Source: Promicromonospora sp. MEB111 (lineage in GTDB: Bacteria > Actinomycetota > Actinomycetes > Actinomycetales > Cellulomonadaceae). Taken from it: DNA of 46,438 nt. Numbering within the stretch: the first letter of the stretch is position 1; every line of letters starts with the position of its first letter. The position numbers and the translations under genes are program-made. Below the pieces are notes generated by a model. The model did no database searches. It was given only the letters and a program-made list of their open reading frames with translations, and was not told the DNA's origin. The stretch is from positions 1 through 46,438 of the forward strand of contig NZ_JARVSD010000027.1 of NCBI RefSeq assembly GCF_030209445.1, in the 5' to 3' direction. Below are positions 1 through 8,348 of this stretch, piece after piece.

Positions 1-884
1 AGGCCGCCGCCGTCGCGCGCTGGGCCCGGGACAAGGCCCGGGCGAAGGCGCAGGCCGCCGCGCAGGAGGCCGCCCCGCAGATCGAGGCCGGGGCGCCGGG
101 CACGCGGCACGAGCCCGTGCCGCCCCCGCCGGACGAGCCCGCTCCCGGCGTTCCCGCCGGGGTGCCGGACCCGGCACGCCCGGCTCCCGCGCCCGCCGAC
201 GACGCCGGCTGGCGCGTGCCCGTGCTGCACGTCGAGCTCCCGGCCGACCAGGTGACCCAGGCCGCCGCCGCCCACGGCGGCACGCCCAACACCTGGTTCG
301 TCGCGTTCCTCGCCCGCCTGGTGCACGCCACCGGCCGGTTCCCGGGCGAGCCCGTGCCCGTGGCGCTGCCGGTCTCGACCCGCGGCGCCGACGACCCGCG
401 GGCCAACTCGACCAAGATCGCACGCGTCACCATCCCCGCCGACGTGCTGGCCCACCGCGACCTCGGCTGGGTCCGGGCGGCGGCCAAGGAGGCGTACACC
501 GCCGTCGGGCAGGCGGAGCCCGGGGTGGCCCCGGTGCCGCTCGAGCTGGTGCAGATGCTGCCGGACACCCTGGTCAGCCGCCTGCCGCAGCCGCCGGTCG
601 CCGCCGCGCTGGCGTCCAACCTGGGCCGCCCGCCCGAGGGCTACACGCAGGCGGCGGGCGGCCCGGTCCGCGCCGTCGCCACGCTGTCGCACTACCAGGG
701 CGCGTCCGCCGCCGAGCTGCGCGCCGCGGGTGGCGGGCTGGTCGCCTTCTGCACCACGGCGGGCCGCACGACGACGCTCAGCGTCGCCGCACTCGACCCC
801 GACCGCGTGGCCGACGCCGACACCCTGCGCCGCCTGGTGCTGGCCGAGGCCGAGGCCTGGAAGCTGCCGGCGGCCCCGTGGTGA
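1..884 (+). CDS. Acyltransferase-like protein, C-terminal part (5' truncated)
   Basis: The reading frame is open from the first bases and stops with TGA at 882-884, so the N-terminus lies outside the window. The visible part starts with an Ala/Arg/Lys-rich then Pro-rich linker, followed by a domain containing NTWFVAFLARLVHATG, VPVALPVSTRG and ASNLGRPP. The same three blocks recur in the same order in the protein at 2281-3747 (ANSLLIAVCTEI, VRVSLPVSLR, ASNLGRLP), so the two are paralogues. That protein keeps an H-x3-D-G motif typical of the condensation / wax-ester-synthase acyltransferase fold; here the matching region would be upstream of the window. The likely role is acyl transfer from a CoA or carrier thioester to a lipid or sugar hydroxyl, inferred from fold and from the neighbouring glycosyltransferase. 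It converges on that gene with 35 nt between stops. Confidence 0.6.
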   Translation, partial: AAAVARWARDKARAKAQAAAQEAAPQIEAGAPGTRHEPVPPPPDEPAPGVPAGVPDPARPAPAPADDAGWRVPVLHVELPADQVTQAAAAHGGTPNTWFVAFLARLVHATGRFPGEPVPVALPVSTRGADDPRANSTKIARVTIPADVLAHRDLGWVRAAAKEAYTAVGQAEPGVAPVPLELVQMLPDTLVSRLPQPPVAAALASNLGRPPEGYTQAAGGPVRAVATLSHYQGASAAELRAAGGGLVAFCTTAGRTTTLSVAALDPDRVADADTLRRLVLAEAEAWKLPAAPW

Positions 885-919
885 GAGGCCGCACGTGGCG
901 CTGCGGGGACGACGCCGGC

Positions 920-2227
920 TCAGGCCCGGTCGTCCGACAGCCGGGTCAACGCGTCCGCCGCCGCCGCGACCGCCCGGTCCGCGGGCACCAGCCGCGCCCC
1001 GAGCGCGGCGGCGCGGGCCGCGGTGGCGTCGTCGAGCACCTCGGCCAGCGCGCCCGCGAGCACGCCGGGCCGCGTCAGCGTGCTCGCGCGGCGGGCCACG
1101 CCGACGCCCGCGCCGCGCAGCAGGTCGCCCCACATCGGCTGGTCCGCGGAGTACCAGCCGACGACGGCGGGCAGGCCCGCCCGCAGCGCCGCCGCCGTCG
1201 TCCCGGCACCGCCGTGGTGCACGGCCGCCCGACAGCGGGGCAGCACCGCCGCGTGGTCGACGGCGCCGACCACGCGCACGCGCTTCGCGTCGGGCCCGGG
1301 GCCGGCAGCCCCCGAGAAGTCGTTCCAGCCCGCGCTGACCAGCGCCCGCACCCCGAGGTCGGCGCACGCGGCGTCGACGGCGGCGACCAGCGCGGCCGGG
1401 TCCGCCACCGGCATGGAGCCGAAGCCCACGTAGACGGGCGGCTCGCCGTCGTCCAGCCACCCGTCGAGCCCCGCGTCGAGGCCGCCGCCCGACCCCGCGC
1501 CGGCCTCCCCGAGCCGGGCGCGGGCGTCGTCGTCCAGGGCGAGGAAGCCCGTCAGCGGGCGGCCCGACCCCCACTCGTCGGCGAGCCCGGGCGCGAGCGC
1601 CGGGTCGTAGGCCTGGACCTCCACCGCCCCGGCGTCGCGCAGCCGGGTGGGCAGGTGCACGCGCGTGCCGCCGAGCCCGAGCTCGGCGCGCTGGGCGTTC
1701 TCCGCCCGGCGGGTCAGGCCCCAGCGCACCCGCTCCCCCAGCGCCCAGACGGCGCGGGTCGCGCCCGGTCCGCGCACGCCGCTCACGGGCGACACCACGC
1801 CGTTGGCCCGCACCGGGCAGTAGTGCAGCGCCGCCATGGCCAGGCCCCGCCGCTCGGCCACCGCGGCGGCCACCTCCTGGCCCAGCAGGCCCGTCACCAC
1901 GGTGTCCGCGCCGCCGACGTCGTCGAGCAGTGCCAGCAGGCCGGTGCGGAGCTCGTCCCAGCCGGCCGACGCCACGGCACGCAGCGCCCGCACCCGGCGC
2001 ACCGGGTGCGCGGACCGCATGTCGCGCCGCACCAGGTCGGACCCCAGGAGGGCCGCGGAGTCGATGCCGAGCGGCACCGGGTCCAGGCCCAGCCGGCCGG
2101 CCAGCGGCACGAGGTTCGGCGCCACGCCGGTGACCACCTCGTGCCCGCGCCGGCGCAGCTCCAGGGCGACCGCGAGAGCCGGCTGGACATCTCCTCGACT
2201 GCCCACCAGGGCCATGACATGACGCAC
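920..2227 (-). CDS. GT1-family (UGT/MGT-like) glycosyltransferase
   Basis: 435 aa. The N-terminus VMALVGSRGDVQP is the sugar/aglycone-binding start of GT1 enzymes of the sterol- and macrolide-glucosyltransferase type. Residues 337-344 (HHGGAGTT), followed by GLPAVVGWYSADQP, are the nucleotide-sugar signature of the C-terminal Rossmann domain. The length is normal for the family and the protein is probably soluble or membrane-peripheral. It should move a hexose from an NDP-sugar onto a lipid or small-molecule acceptor. The GTG start is preferred because it places GSRGDVQP about nine residues from the N-terminus, as in homologues; an in-frame ATG lies at 2215. It sits between two plus-strand acyltransferase-like paralogues, suggesting an acylated glycolipid or glycosylated metabolite. 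The acceptor cannot be read from sequence. Confidence 0.85.
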   Translation of the reverse strand: MRHVMALVGSRGDVQPALAVALELRRRGHEVVTGVAPNLVPLAGRLGLDPVPLGIDSAALLGSDLVRRDMRSAHPVRRVRALRAVASAGWDELRTGLLALLDDVGGADTVVTGLLGQEVAAAVAERRGLAMAALHYCPVRANGVVSPVSGVRGPGATRAVWALGERVRWGLTRRAENAQRAELGLGGTRVHLPTRLRDAGAVEVQAYDPALAPGLADEWGSGRPLTGFLALDDDARARLGEAGAGSGGGLDAGLDGWLDDGEPPVYVGFGSMPVADPAALVAAVDAACADLGVRALVSAGWNDFSGAAGPGPDAKRVRVVGAVDHAAVLPRCRAAVHHGGAGTTAAALRAGLPAVVGWYSADQPMWGDLLRGAGVGVARRASTLTRPGVLAGALAEVLDDATAARAAALGARLVPADRAVAAAADALTRLSDDRA

Positions 2228-2231
2228 GCGC

Positions 2232-2237
2232 GCAACC
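2232..2237 (-). promoter_or_regulatory. -10 box TAGGTT for the glycosyltransferase
   Basis: On the minus strand TAGGTT-GCGC is followed directly by the GTG start at 2227. The TAnnnT form is the common actinobacterial -10. The 4-nt gap would put transcription start at or just inside the start codon, so the message is leaderless or has almost no leader. No Shine-Dalgarno sequence is seen. Confidence 0.4.
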
Positions 2238-2280
2238 TACACGCCCGCCGACCACCCGCCCGCCCGGCACCGGAGAACCA

Positions 2281-3747
2281 GTGACCAGCCCTGTGACCAG
2301 CCCGCCCGCCATCCCGCCCGCCATCCCGCCGACCACGAGCTCCCCCGCCGCGAGCAACCGCCTGACCTACGACGACGACCTGTTCCTGCGCACCCGCCGG
2401 GTGCTCGGCGTGGCCGTGGTCAACCAGACCGTCTGGCGGCTGCCCGCGCCGCTCGACCTCGACGCGCTGCGCGCCCTGCACCGCGGGCTGGCCGAGGGTC
2501 CGCTGCAGCGCGTGGTGCGGCCCGGCCGGCTCCCGGGCGCCCGCGCGCGGTGGTCGGCGTCCACCAGGCTGCCCGACCTGCTCATCGGGTCCGCGCCGGT
2601 GCCCGAGGCCTACGTGCTCGCCTGGGCGGACGAGCAGGCCCAGGTGAGCCTGGACCCGGAGCACGGTCCCACCTGGGCGCTGTCCGCCGCGCCGACGACG
2701 AGCGGCGGGAGCCTGCTCAGCCTCGTCACCTCGCACGTGGTGGCCGACGGCGGGATGCACGTGGGCGCCCTGGAGGCGGCCGTCGCGGCAGCCGCGGCGC
2801 GGGGTGCCTTCGCGGGCGGGTACGCCGAGGGCGCGCCGTCGTCCGACAGCCGGCGCCTGCCCAAGGAGGGCGAGCGGATCCGCACGGGCCTCGTGGCCGA
2901 CCTGCGCGACGCGACCTACCAGGCGCGCGCCGCCGTGGGCGGCCTGCGCCGGATGGCGCGGCAGGGACCGGTACCGCCGCTCATGGCGCAGCAGTCCGGG
3001 GACCGGCCCCGGCCCGCCCCGCGGCCCGACGACGCCGAGCTCGCCCACCCACCGATCGTCGTCGTGGACACGGACGCCTCCACCTGGCACCGCGCGGCCC
3101 ATGCCGCGGGGGGCACGGCGAACAGCCTGCTCATCGCGGTGTGCACGGAGATCCTGCTCGCCGCGGGCGCCGCGAGCGCGGGCATGCCGGTGCGCGTGTC
3201 GCTGCCCGTGAGCCTGCGGCAGCCGGGCGACCTGCGGTCCAACGCGACGTCCGGGGTGTCCATCGCCGTGGACACCACCGTGACGCCGGCACCCGAGCGG
3301 GCCGGCGTGGTGGCCGACATGGCGCAGATCCGGGCCCGCTCCAAGGCCGAGTTCGCGGCACTGACCTCCGGCACGCGGGTGGACACCCTGGGCCCGCTCA
3401 AGCCGCTCATGCAGATGGTGCCGGACGCCGTCGCGAAGCTGGCGGCGCGCGACGGCACCGCGCCGCTGTGCCTGGCCTCGAACCTGGGCCGGCTGCCGAC
3501 GGCGTTCGCCGCGCCGCTCGGCACGCCCGCCTCCGGCGTGCTCATGCGCGGCGTGACGCAGGGGCTCACGCGCGGGCGGCTGCGGCAGATGCGCGGTGGC
3601 CTGGACTCCTGGTGGTCCGAGCACAACGGCATCGCGACGCTGGCGGTGCTCGGGCTGGACGACGAGCGGCTGGGCACCCCCGCGCAGGTGCGCGCGGCGG
3701 TCGAGAGCGTGTACGCGCGGCACCGGCTGCCGGTCCGGTTCTGGTGA
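2281..3747 (+). CDS. Condensation/wax-ester-synthase-like acyltransferase
   Basis: 488 aa, GTG start, with a Pro/Ser-rich low-complexity N-terminus (about residues 1-25). H152 and D156-G157 in SHVVADGGM match the H-x3-D-G active-site motif of the CoA-dependent acyltransferase superfamily (condensation domains, PapA, WS/DGAT), with the first His of the usual HHxxxDG replaced by Ser. ANSLLIAVCTEILLAAG, VRVSLPVSLR and ASNLGRLP match C-terminal blocks of that fold. Probable activity is acylation of an alcohol, perhaps the product of the adjacent glycosyltransferase. It is paralogous to the truncated protein at the window start. It is not a confident triacylglycerol synthase: the length is right but the classical HHxxxDG and SNVPGP blocks are both altered. 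Confidence 0.6.
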   Translation: MTSPVTSPPAIPPAIPPTTSSPAASNRLTYDDDLFLRTRRVLGVAVVNQTVWRLPAPLDLDALRALHRGLAEGPLQRVVRPGRLPGARARWSASTRLPDLLIGSAPVPEAYVLAWADEQAQVSLDPEHGPTWALSAAPTTSGGSLLSLVTSHVVADGGMHVGALEAAVAAAAARGAFAGGYAEGAPSSDSRRLPKEGERIRTGLVADLRDATYQARAAVGGLRRMARQGPVPPLMAQQSGDRPRPAPRPDDAELAHPPIVVVDTDASTWHRAAHAAGGTANSLLIAVCTEILLAAGAASAGMPVRVSLPVSLRQPGDLRSNATSGVSIAVDTTVTPAPERAGVVADMAQIRARSKAEFAALTSGTRVDTLGPLKPLMQMVPDAVAKLAARDGTAPLCLASNLGRLPTAFAAPLGTPASGVLMRGVTQGLTRGRLRQMRGGLDSWWSEHNGIATLAVLGLDDERLGTPAQVRAAVESVYARHRLPVRFW

Positions 3748-3765
3748 GCCCCTTCGAGGCCGGGC

Positions 3766-4659
3766 CTAGCGGCCGACCGATGCCGCCAGCTTGTCCACCG
3801 TCGCGGTGAGCACCGGCATCACGATCCCGCGGCGTGCGCCCGCGCGCAGGATCGCTCCCCCGATCGCGTCGAGCTCGCCGGGCCGCCCCGCCGACAGGTC
3901 GGCCTCCAGCGAGCCGACGGTCAGCGGCGGCATCCCGGCCAGCAGGCCGCGCAGGTCCGCACCCGTGGAGGGCACGCCCTCGGCGGAGGCGACGGCGGCG
4001 ATCTCGTCCAGGAGCCCGGCGGTGAGCGCCGGGTCGCGGTCCAGCGCGTCGGCGATCCCGGTCTTCCACGTGGAGGTCAGCAGCGACAGGGCGGCGAGGA
4101 ACCGCAGCTTCTTCCAGAGCACCTCGGCCTCGGTGCCGCCGGTCTGCAGCACGGCCCCGGTGTCCCGGAGGGCGGCGGTCAGGCCGAGGTCGGCGGCGGC
4201 GTCGGGCACCACGACCGTGAGCAGGTCGAACGAGTGGGTGACGGTCGCCGGGCCGGGGCCCTCGGCGGGCGTGCGTCGCGTCTGGCCCGCGATCGTCGCG
4301 CCGAACACGGCCGCACCCGGAGCCGCCGCACGCAGCGGCACCATGTGCTCGACGCCGTTGAGCAGCGCGATCACCTCGACCGGGTCGGCCGCACGCAGCA
4401 GGTCCGCCGCGGCGGCCACGCCGTCCGACTTGACCGCGACGAGCACGCGCGCGCCCGGCGGCACCGTGGTGGACGCCGCCAGGGGCGCGTGCCAGCTCCC
4501 GAAGAGGTCGGAGACGACGTCGAGCCCGTGCTCGGCGATGTGCGCGGCGGTCCGCTCGCGCGCGACGACCGTGACGTCGTGCCCCGCGCGCTGCATGAGG
4601 GCGGCCATGAGACCGCCGATCGCGCCGGGGCCGACCACCGCGACCGGCGCGTCGCTCAC
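3766..4659 (-). CDS. 2-dehydropantoate 2-reductase (ketopantoate reductase) family protein
   Basis: 297 aa from a GTG start. The N-terminal Rossmann motif VVGPGAIGG binds NADP(H). VLVAVKSDG and LLNGVEHM are the next conserved blocks of the PanE/ApbA family, and LWKKLRFLAALSLLTSTW is the C-terminal helical region that carries the catalytic Lys. The canonical reaction is NADPH-dependent reduction of ketopantoate to pantoate for CoA synthesis, but actinobacteria have several paralogues of unknown substrate and no pan genes are nearby. Its start overlaps the upstream membrane-protein stop as GTGA, so the pair is translationally coupled. This overlap decided the start over a much longer frame without family similarity. 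It converges with the acyltransferase gene. Confidence 0.8.
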   Translation of the reverse strand: MSDAPVAVVGPGAIGGLMAALMQRAGHDVTVVARERTAAHIAEHGLDVVSDLFGSWHAPLAASTTVPPGARVLVAVKSDGVAAAADLLRAADPVEVIALLNGVEHMVPLRAAAPGAAVFGATIAGQTRRTPAEGPGPATVTHSFDLLTVVVPDAAADLGLTAALRDTGAVLQTGGTEAEVLWKKLRFLAALSLLTSTWKTGIADALDRDPALTAGLLDEIAAVASAEGVPSTGADLRGLLAGMPPLTVGSLEADLSAGRPGELDAIGGAILRAGARRGIVMPVLTATVDKLAASVGR

Positions 4660-5084
4660 GCGGCCATCCGCACCGGAGGGTGCCCCTTCGACCCGGGGAT
4701 CGCGGTGGGGCGGGCCGCCTTGCGACGGCGGATCGTCACCAGCACGCCCGCGGACGCCGCCGCGAACGCCAGCACACCGAAGCCGGTGGACCACGCGTCC
4801 AGGTCGACCGAGAGGGTGAAGGCGATGATCGCGCCGACCGGGGCCACCATGCCCACGAGCACGGAGATGCGGGCCAGGCGCAGGGCGCGGGCGATCCGGG
4901 CGACGGACCAGCCGACGACCGCCCAGGTGAGGACGGTGAGGGTGGCACCGCCGACGGAGGCGAAGATCTCGCCGGCGTTGTGCGCGCCGGACGGAGGCCC
5001 GAACCAGAAGAGCTCGGTGGTCGCCACAAGCACCAGGAACCCCACGATCGCGGCCGTTCCGGTCACGAGAGAGCGTGTCAACAC
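4656..5084 (-). CDS. Four-helix integral membrane protein
   Basis: 142 aa with four hydrophobic segments at about residues 5-26, 44-62, 74-95 and 100-118, and a basic tail (TIRRRKAARPT). The short acidic/polar stretches between helices suggest a small inner-membrane bundle. No enzymatic motif is visible and the family is not recognised. It is the first gene of a two-gene unit; its TGA overlaps the GTG of the reductase. A membrane role linked to the reductase is possible but unsupported. Confidence 0.65.
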   Translation of the reverse strand: MLTRSLVTGTAAIVGFLVLVATTELFWFGPPSGAHNAGEIFASVGGATLTVLTWAVVGWSVARIARALRLARISVLVGMVAPVGAIIAFTLSVDLDAWSTGFGVLAFAAASAGVLVTIRRRKAARPTAIPGSKGHPPVRMAA

Positions 5085-5132
5085 TCGGCCTCCGCACTGA
5101 GGGAACTACGCCGGACTTTCCTGGCGCGCCCC

Positions 5133-5138
5133 TTTATA
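5133..5138 (-). promoter_or_regulatory. -10 box TATAAA upstream of the membrane-protein/reductase pair
   Basis: The minus strand reads GGTATAAAGG about 49 nt upstream of the start at 5084, in a locally AT-richer stretch of the 156-bp gap between the two minus-strand units. No convincing -35 was found at 16-18 nt, so the assignment rests on the -10 alone. Confidence 0.4.
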
Positions 5139-5240
5139 CCAACTCGTTACCGCGCGGTGTGAGCGCGTCACCCTCAATTCACCCACACATGACCACCGGA
5201 ATGCAAAAGGCGCAGGCCGGAACCAGGGTGCCCGACGCCG

Positions 5241-6677
5241 TCAGAGGGCCTGGACGATCAGCTCCACCTGGTCCTTCGCGTCCCCGAACAGCATCGCGGT
5301 GTTCTCGCGGAAGAACAACGGGTTCTGCACGCCCGCGTAGCCCGTGGCCATCGACCGCTTGAAGACCACCACCTCCCGAGCCTGCCACACCTCCAGGACG
5401 GGCATGCCCGCGATGGGCGAGGCCGGGTCGTCCTGGGCGGCCGGGTTCACGGTGTCGTTGGCCCCGATCACCAGCACGACGTCGGTCGTGGCGAAGTCGT
5501 CGTTGATCTCGTCCATGCCCAGCACCTGGTCGTAGGGCACCTTCGCCTCGGCGAGCAGCACGTTCATGTGGCCCGGCAGCCGGCCGGCCACGGGGTGGAT
5601 GCCGAACCGCACGGTGGTGCCGCGCGCCGTGAGCCGGGCGACGAGGTCCGCGACCGGGTACTGGGCCTTCGCCACCGCCATGCCGTAGCCCGGCACCACG
5701 ATCACCGACCGGGCGGCGGTCAGGCGGTCGGCGACCTCCAGCGCCGTCGTCTCCCGGTAGGTGCCCTGCTCGGCCGGGGCGCCCTGCGCGACGACCCCGG
5801 GCTCGGCGCCGAACCCGCCCAGGATCACGCTCACGAACGACCGGTTCATCGCGCGGCACATGAGGTAGCTGAGGATCGCACCCGAGGACCCGACCAGCGC
5901 GCCCGTGATGATGAGCAGGTCGTTGCCCAGCATGAACCCCGCCGCGGCGGCCGCCCACCCGGAGTAGGAGTTGAGCATCGAGACGACGACGGGCATGTCG
6001 CCGCCGCCGATCGCCGCCACCAGGTGCCAGCCGAGAGCCAGCGCGACCACGGTCATGAGCAGCAGCGGCACCAGGCCGGACTCCCCCGCCGTGAGGAACC
6101 ACCAGAGCAGTCCCCCGCAGGCCAGGAGGGCGGCGAGGTTGAGCCAGTTGCGGCCCGGCAGCAGCAGGGGCGAGGAGCGGAGCCGGGCCGACAGCTTGCC
6201 GAAGGCCACCACGGAACCCGTGAACGTCACGGCGCCGATCAGCACGCCCAGGAACACCTCGACCAGGTGCACGGTGGCCCCGGCGCCGTCCGCCCCGGCC
6301 GTGCCATCGGACCCGGCCGACCCGGGGTCGGTCAGGTAGGAGCCGAAACCCACCAGCACGGCTGCCGCGCCGACGAACGAGTGCAGCAGCGCGATGAGCT
6401 CGGGCATCTGGGTCATCTCGACGGTCCGCGCCCGCCAGGTGCCGACCGCCGCGCCCACCAGGAGCACGAGCAGGATCAGCCCGGCCGTCACGCCCACCGG
6501 CCGCTCGGACCGGTCCAGGGCCAGCGCGACGGTCGCCACCAGCGCGAGCCCCATGCCGGTCATGCCGAGCAGCACACCGCGCCGCGCCGTCTCCTGCTTC
6601 GACAGCCCGGCGAGCGACAGCACGAACAGCACCGCCGCGACCAGGTACACGGCCTGGACCACCGACTCGACGCTCAT
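5241..6677 (-). CDS. pntB: NAD(P) transhydrogenase subunit beta
   Basis: 478 aa, about the E. coli length (462). The first roughly 270 residues are a series of hydrophobic helices (domain II). The C-terminal third is the NADP(H)-binding domain [15 protein letters not shown] is the dIII Rossmann signature and [20 protein letters not shown] and [14 protein letters not shown] are diagnostic. With PntA it couples hydride transfer between NADH and NADP+ to proton re-entry, supplying NADPH. The ATG start overlaps the pntA TGA by 4 nt, so the subunits are co-translated. Nothing appears to be missing. Confidence 0.95.
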   Translation of the reverse strand: MSVESVVQAVYLVAAVLFVLSLAGLSKQETARRGVLLGMTGMGLALVATVALALDRSERPVGVTAGLILLVLLVGAAVGTWRARTVEMTQMPELIALLHSFVGAAAVLVGFGSYLTDPGSAGSDGTAGADGAGATVHLVEVFLGVLIGAVTFTGSVVAFGKLSARLRSSPLLLPGRNWLNLAALLACGGLLWWFLTAGESGLVPLLLMTVVALALGWHLVAAIGGGDMPVVVSMLNSYSGWAAAAAGFMLGNDLLIITGALVGSSGAILSYLMCRAMNRSFVSVILGGFGAEPGVVAQGAPAEQGTYRETTALEVADRLTAARSVIVVPGYGMAVAKAQYPVADLVARLTARGTTVRFGIHPVAGRLPGHMNVLLAEAKVPYDQVLGMDEINDDFATTDVVLVIGANDTVNPAAQDDPASPIAGMPVLEVWQAREVVVFKRSMATGYAGVQNPLFFRENTAMLFGDAKDQVELIVQAL

Positions 6678-8269
6678 CGGCGGTCCCCCTCGCCCGGGCT
6701 GTGGTGGAACATGCCGAGCATGCGGTGGGTCACGAGGAACCCGCCGAAGATGTTGATGCTCGCGACCGCCGAGGCCAGCACGGCCAGCGTGGTCACCACC
6801 GGGTCCGCCGAGCCGATCTGGAGCATCCCGCCCACGAGGATGATCCCGGAGATCGCGTTGGTCTGGGACATGAGCGGAGTGTGCAGGGCGTGGCTGACGT
6901 GCGAGATCACGTAGAACCCGACCACCACGGCCAGCGCCAGCACGGTGAAGTGGGCCGCCTGGTCCGGCGGGGAGGCCGCCACGGCCAGCGCCGCCAGCAC
7001 GGCGCCGAGGGCGACCAGCACCCAGCGCGCGAACGACGGCGCGGGGCGCGCCCCGCCGGCCGCCCGAGCCCCGCCCGCCGCCCGGGCCGGGGTCCCGGCG
7101 GGCTCGCCCGGCTCCTCGGCCGACGGCACGGGCGCGGCGGGCGCCGACACCGCCACCGGGGGCGGCGGCCACAGCACCTCGCCGCCGGCGGCGACGGTCA
7201 TGCCGCGCACGACGACGTCGTCCGGGTCGAGCGCGAGGCGGCCGTCGCGTTCCGGCGTGCCGAGCTGGACGAGGTTGGCGACGGCCGTGCCGAGCAGCTC
7301 CGAGGTGTGCCGGGGCATGCGGTCGGGCAGGTCGGTGTATCCCAGGACCACGACGCCGTTGTCGCTGACCACGCGCTCCCCCGGCACGGTCAGCTCGCAG
7401 TTGCCGCCGCCGGGCGCGGCGAGGTCGACGACCACGCCGCCGGGCCGCATCCGCGCGACCATCTCGGCCGTGATCGTGGTGGGCGCGGTCCCGCGCACCA
7501 GCGCGGTGGTGACGACGATGTCGGCCCGCGCCGTCTCGACGGCGTACGCCCGCAGGGCCGCCGCCTCCTGGTCGGCCGTCAGGGCCTGGGCGTACCCGTC
7601 GGCGCTGACCTGCTGCGCGGCGTCGTCGGCCCGGACCACCGTGGCGCCCATGGACTCGATCTGCTCCGCCACCTCGGGGCGCACGTCGAAGGCGCGCACC
7701 TGCGCGCCGAGGCTGCCGGCCGCGCCGATGGCCGCGAGGCCGGCCACGCCGGCGCCGATGACGAAGACGTTCGCGGGCGGGGTGGTGCCCGCCGCCGTGA
7801 CCTGGCCGGAGAACATGCCGCCGAACTCGGCGGCGGCCTCGACGACGGCCCGGTACCCCGCGACGTTCGACAGCGCGCTCAGCACGTCGAGCGACTGCGC
7901 GCGGGAGATGCGCGGCACGGCGTCGAGCGCCAGGGCGGTGACGCCGCGGGCCGCGAGCTCGCGCACCAGGTCCGGCCGGGCGGCGGGCGCGATCTGGGCG
8001 ATCAGCACCGCCCCGGGCCGCAGCGCCGCCGGGCCGGGCGCGGTGAGGTGCTCCGGCGCCCGGGTGACCGCCACGACGTCGGCGGCCCACGCCTCGCCGC
8101 CGGGCACCACGGCGGCTCCCGCGGCCGCGTAGGCGGCGTCGGGGAAGCCCGCCCCCGCGCCCGCTCCCGCCGCCACGACCACGTCGTAGCCCAGGCCGAC
8201 CAGCCGGCCGGCGGTCGCGGGGGTGGCGGGCACGAGCGGCCCGCCGTCGTCCGGTATGCCGATGCGCAT
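6674..8269 (-). CDS. pntA: NAD(P) transhydrogenase subunit alpha (fused alpha1-alpha2)
   Basis: 531 aa. The N-terminal NAD-binding domain I (to about residue 380) begins [10 protein letters not shown] and includes [17 protein letters not shown]. An Ala/Pro/Gly-rich linker follows ([14 protein letters not shown] to GGARPAP), then a membrane domain ending with [15 protein letters not shown] and an NIFGGF helix. The single-chain alpha subunit is the E. coli-type arrangement, unlike the split PntAA/PntAB of many bacteria. AAGGAGG lies about 5 nt before the chosen ATG. A GTG at 8287, exactly 6 nt after a TAGGTT box, could add MSKEGH as a leaderless start, but I favour the ATG because its ribosome site is so strong. 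Confidence 0.93.
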   Translation of the reverse strand: MRIGIPDDGGPLVPATPATAGRLVGLGYDVVVAAGAGAGAGFPDAAYAAAGAAVVPGGEAWAADVVAVTRAPEHLTAPGPAALRPGAVLIAQIAPAARPDLVRELAARGVTALALDAVPRISRAQSLDVLSALSNVAGYRAVVEAAAEFGGMFSGQVTAAGTTPPANVFVIGAGVAGLAAIGAAGSLGAQVRAFDVRPEVAEQIESMGATVVRADDAAQQVSADGYAQALTADQEAAALRAYAVETARADIVVTTALVRGTAPTTITAEMVARMRPGGVVVDLAAPGGGNCELTVPGERVVSDNGVVVLGYTDLPDRMPRHTSELLGTAVANLVQLGTPERDGRLALDPDDVVVRGMTVAAGGEVLWPPPPVAVSAPAAPVPSAEEPGEPAGTPARAAGGARAAGGARPAPSFARWVLVALGAVLAALAVAASPPDQAAHFTVLALAVVVGFYVISHVSHALHTPLMSQTNAISGIILVGGMLQIGSADPVVTTLAVLASAVASINIFGGFLVTHRMLGMFHHSPGEGDRR

Positions 8270-8293
8270 GTGACCCTCCTTGCTCACAGGCGC

Positions 8294-8299
8294 AACCTA
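8294..8299 (-). promoter_or_regulatory. -10 box TAGGTT for pntAB
   Basis: The minus strand reads TAGGTT-GCGCCT-GTG. Transcription should begin near 8287, giving an 18-nt leader that holds AAGGAGG in front of the ATG at 8269. The same spacing is seen at several leaderless genes in this window. No clear -35 is seen. Confidence 0.5.
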
Positions 8300-8348
8300 C
8301 CTCCGCGACGCCCGGCCCGGGCACTACCACCTGCGCAGGGGTCGCGTG

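Noticed and set aside
1894-3723. Long open frames on the opposite strands of real genes (for example at 1894-3723, 13135-15200 and 15645-17903)
   Set aside because: Arg/Gly/His-rich shadow translations caused by high GC at third positions; no family motifs, and the opposite frames carry clear enzymes.
3749-3761. CCCCTTCGAGGCC just after the acyltransferase stop, identical to the outer left arm of hairpin copy D
   Set aside because: No core or right arm follows, so it is either a decayed fragment or chance; not counted as a fifth copy.
8269-8287. Using the GTG at 8287 as the pntA start
   Set aside because: It fits a leaderless start, but the added residues MSKEGH are not family-like and encode the perfect AAGGAGG of the downstream ATG.
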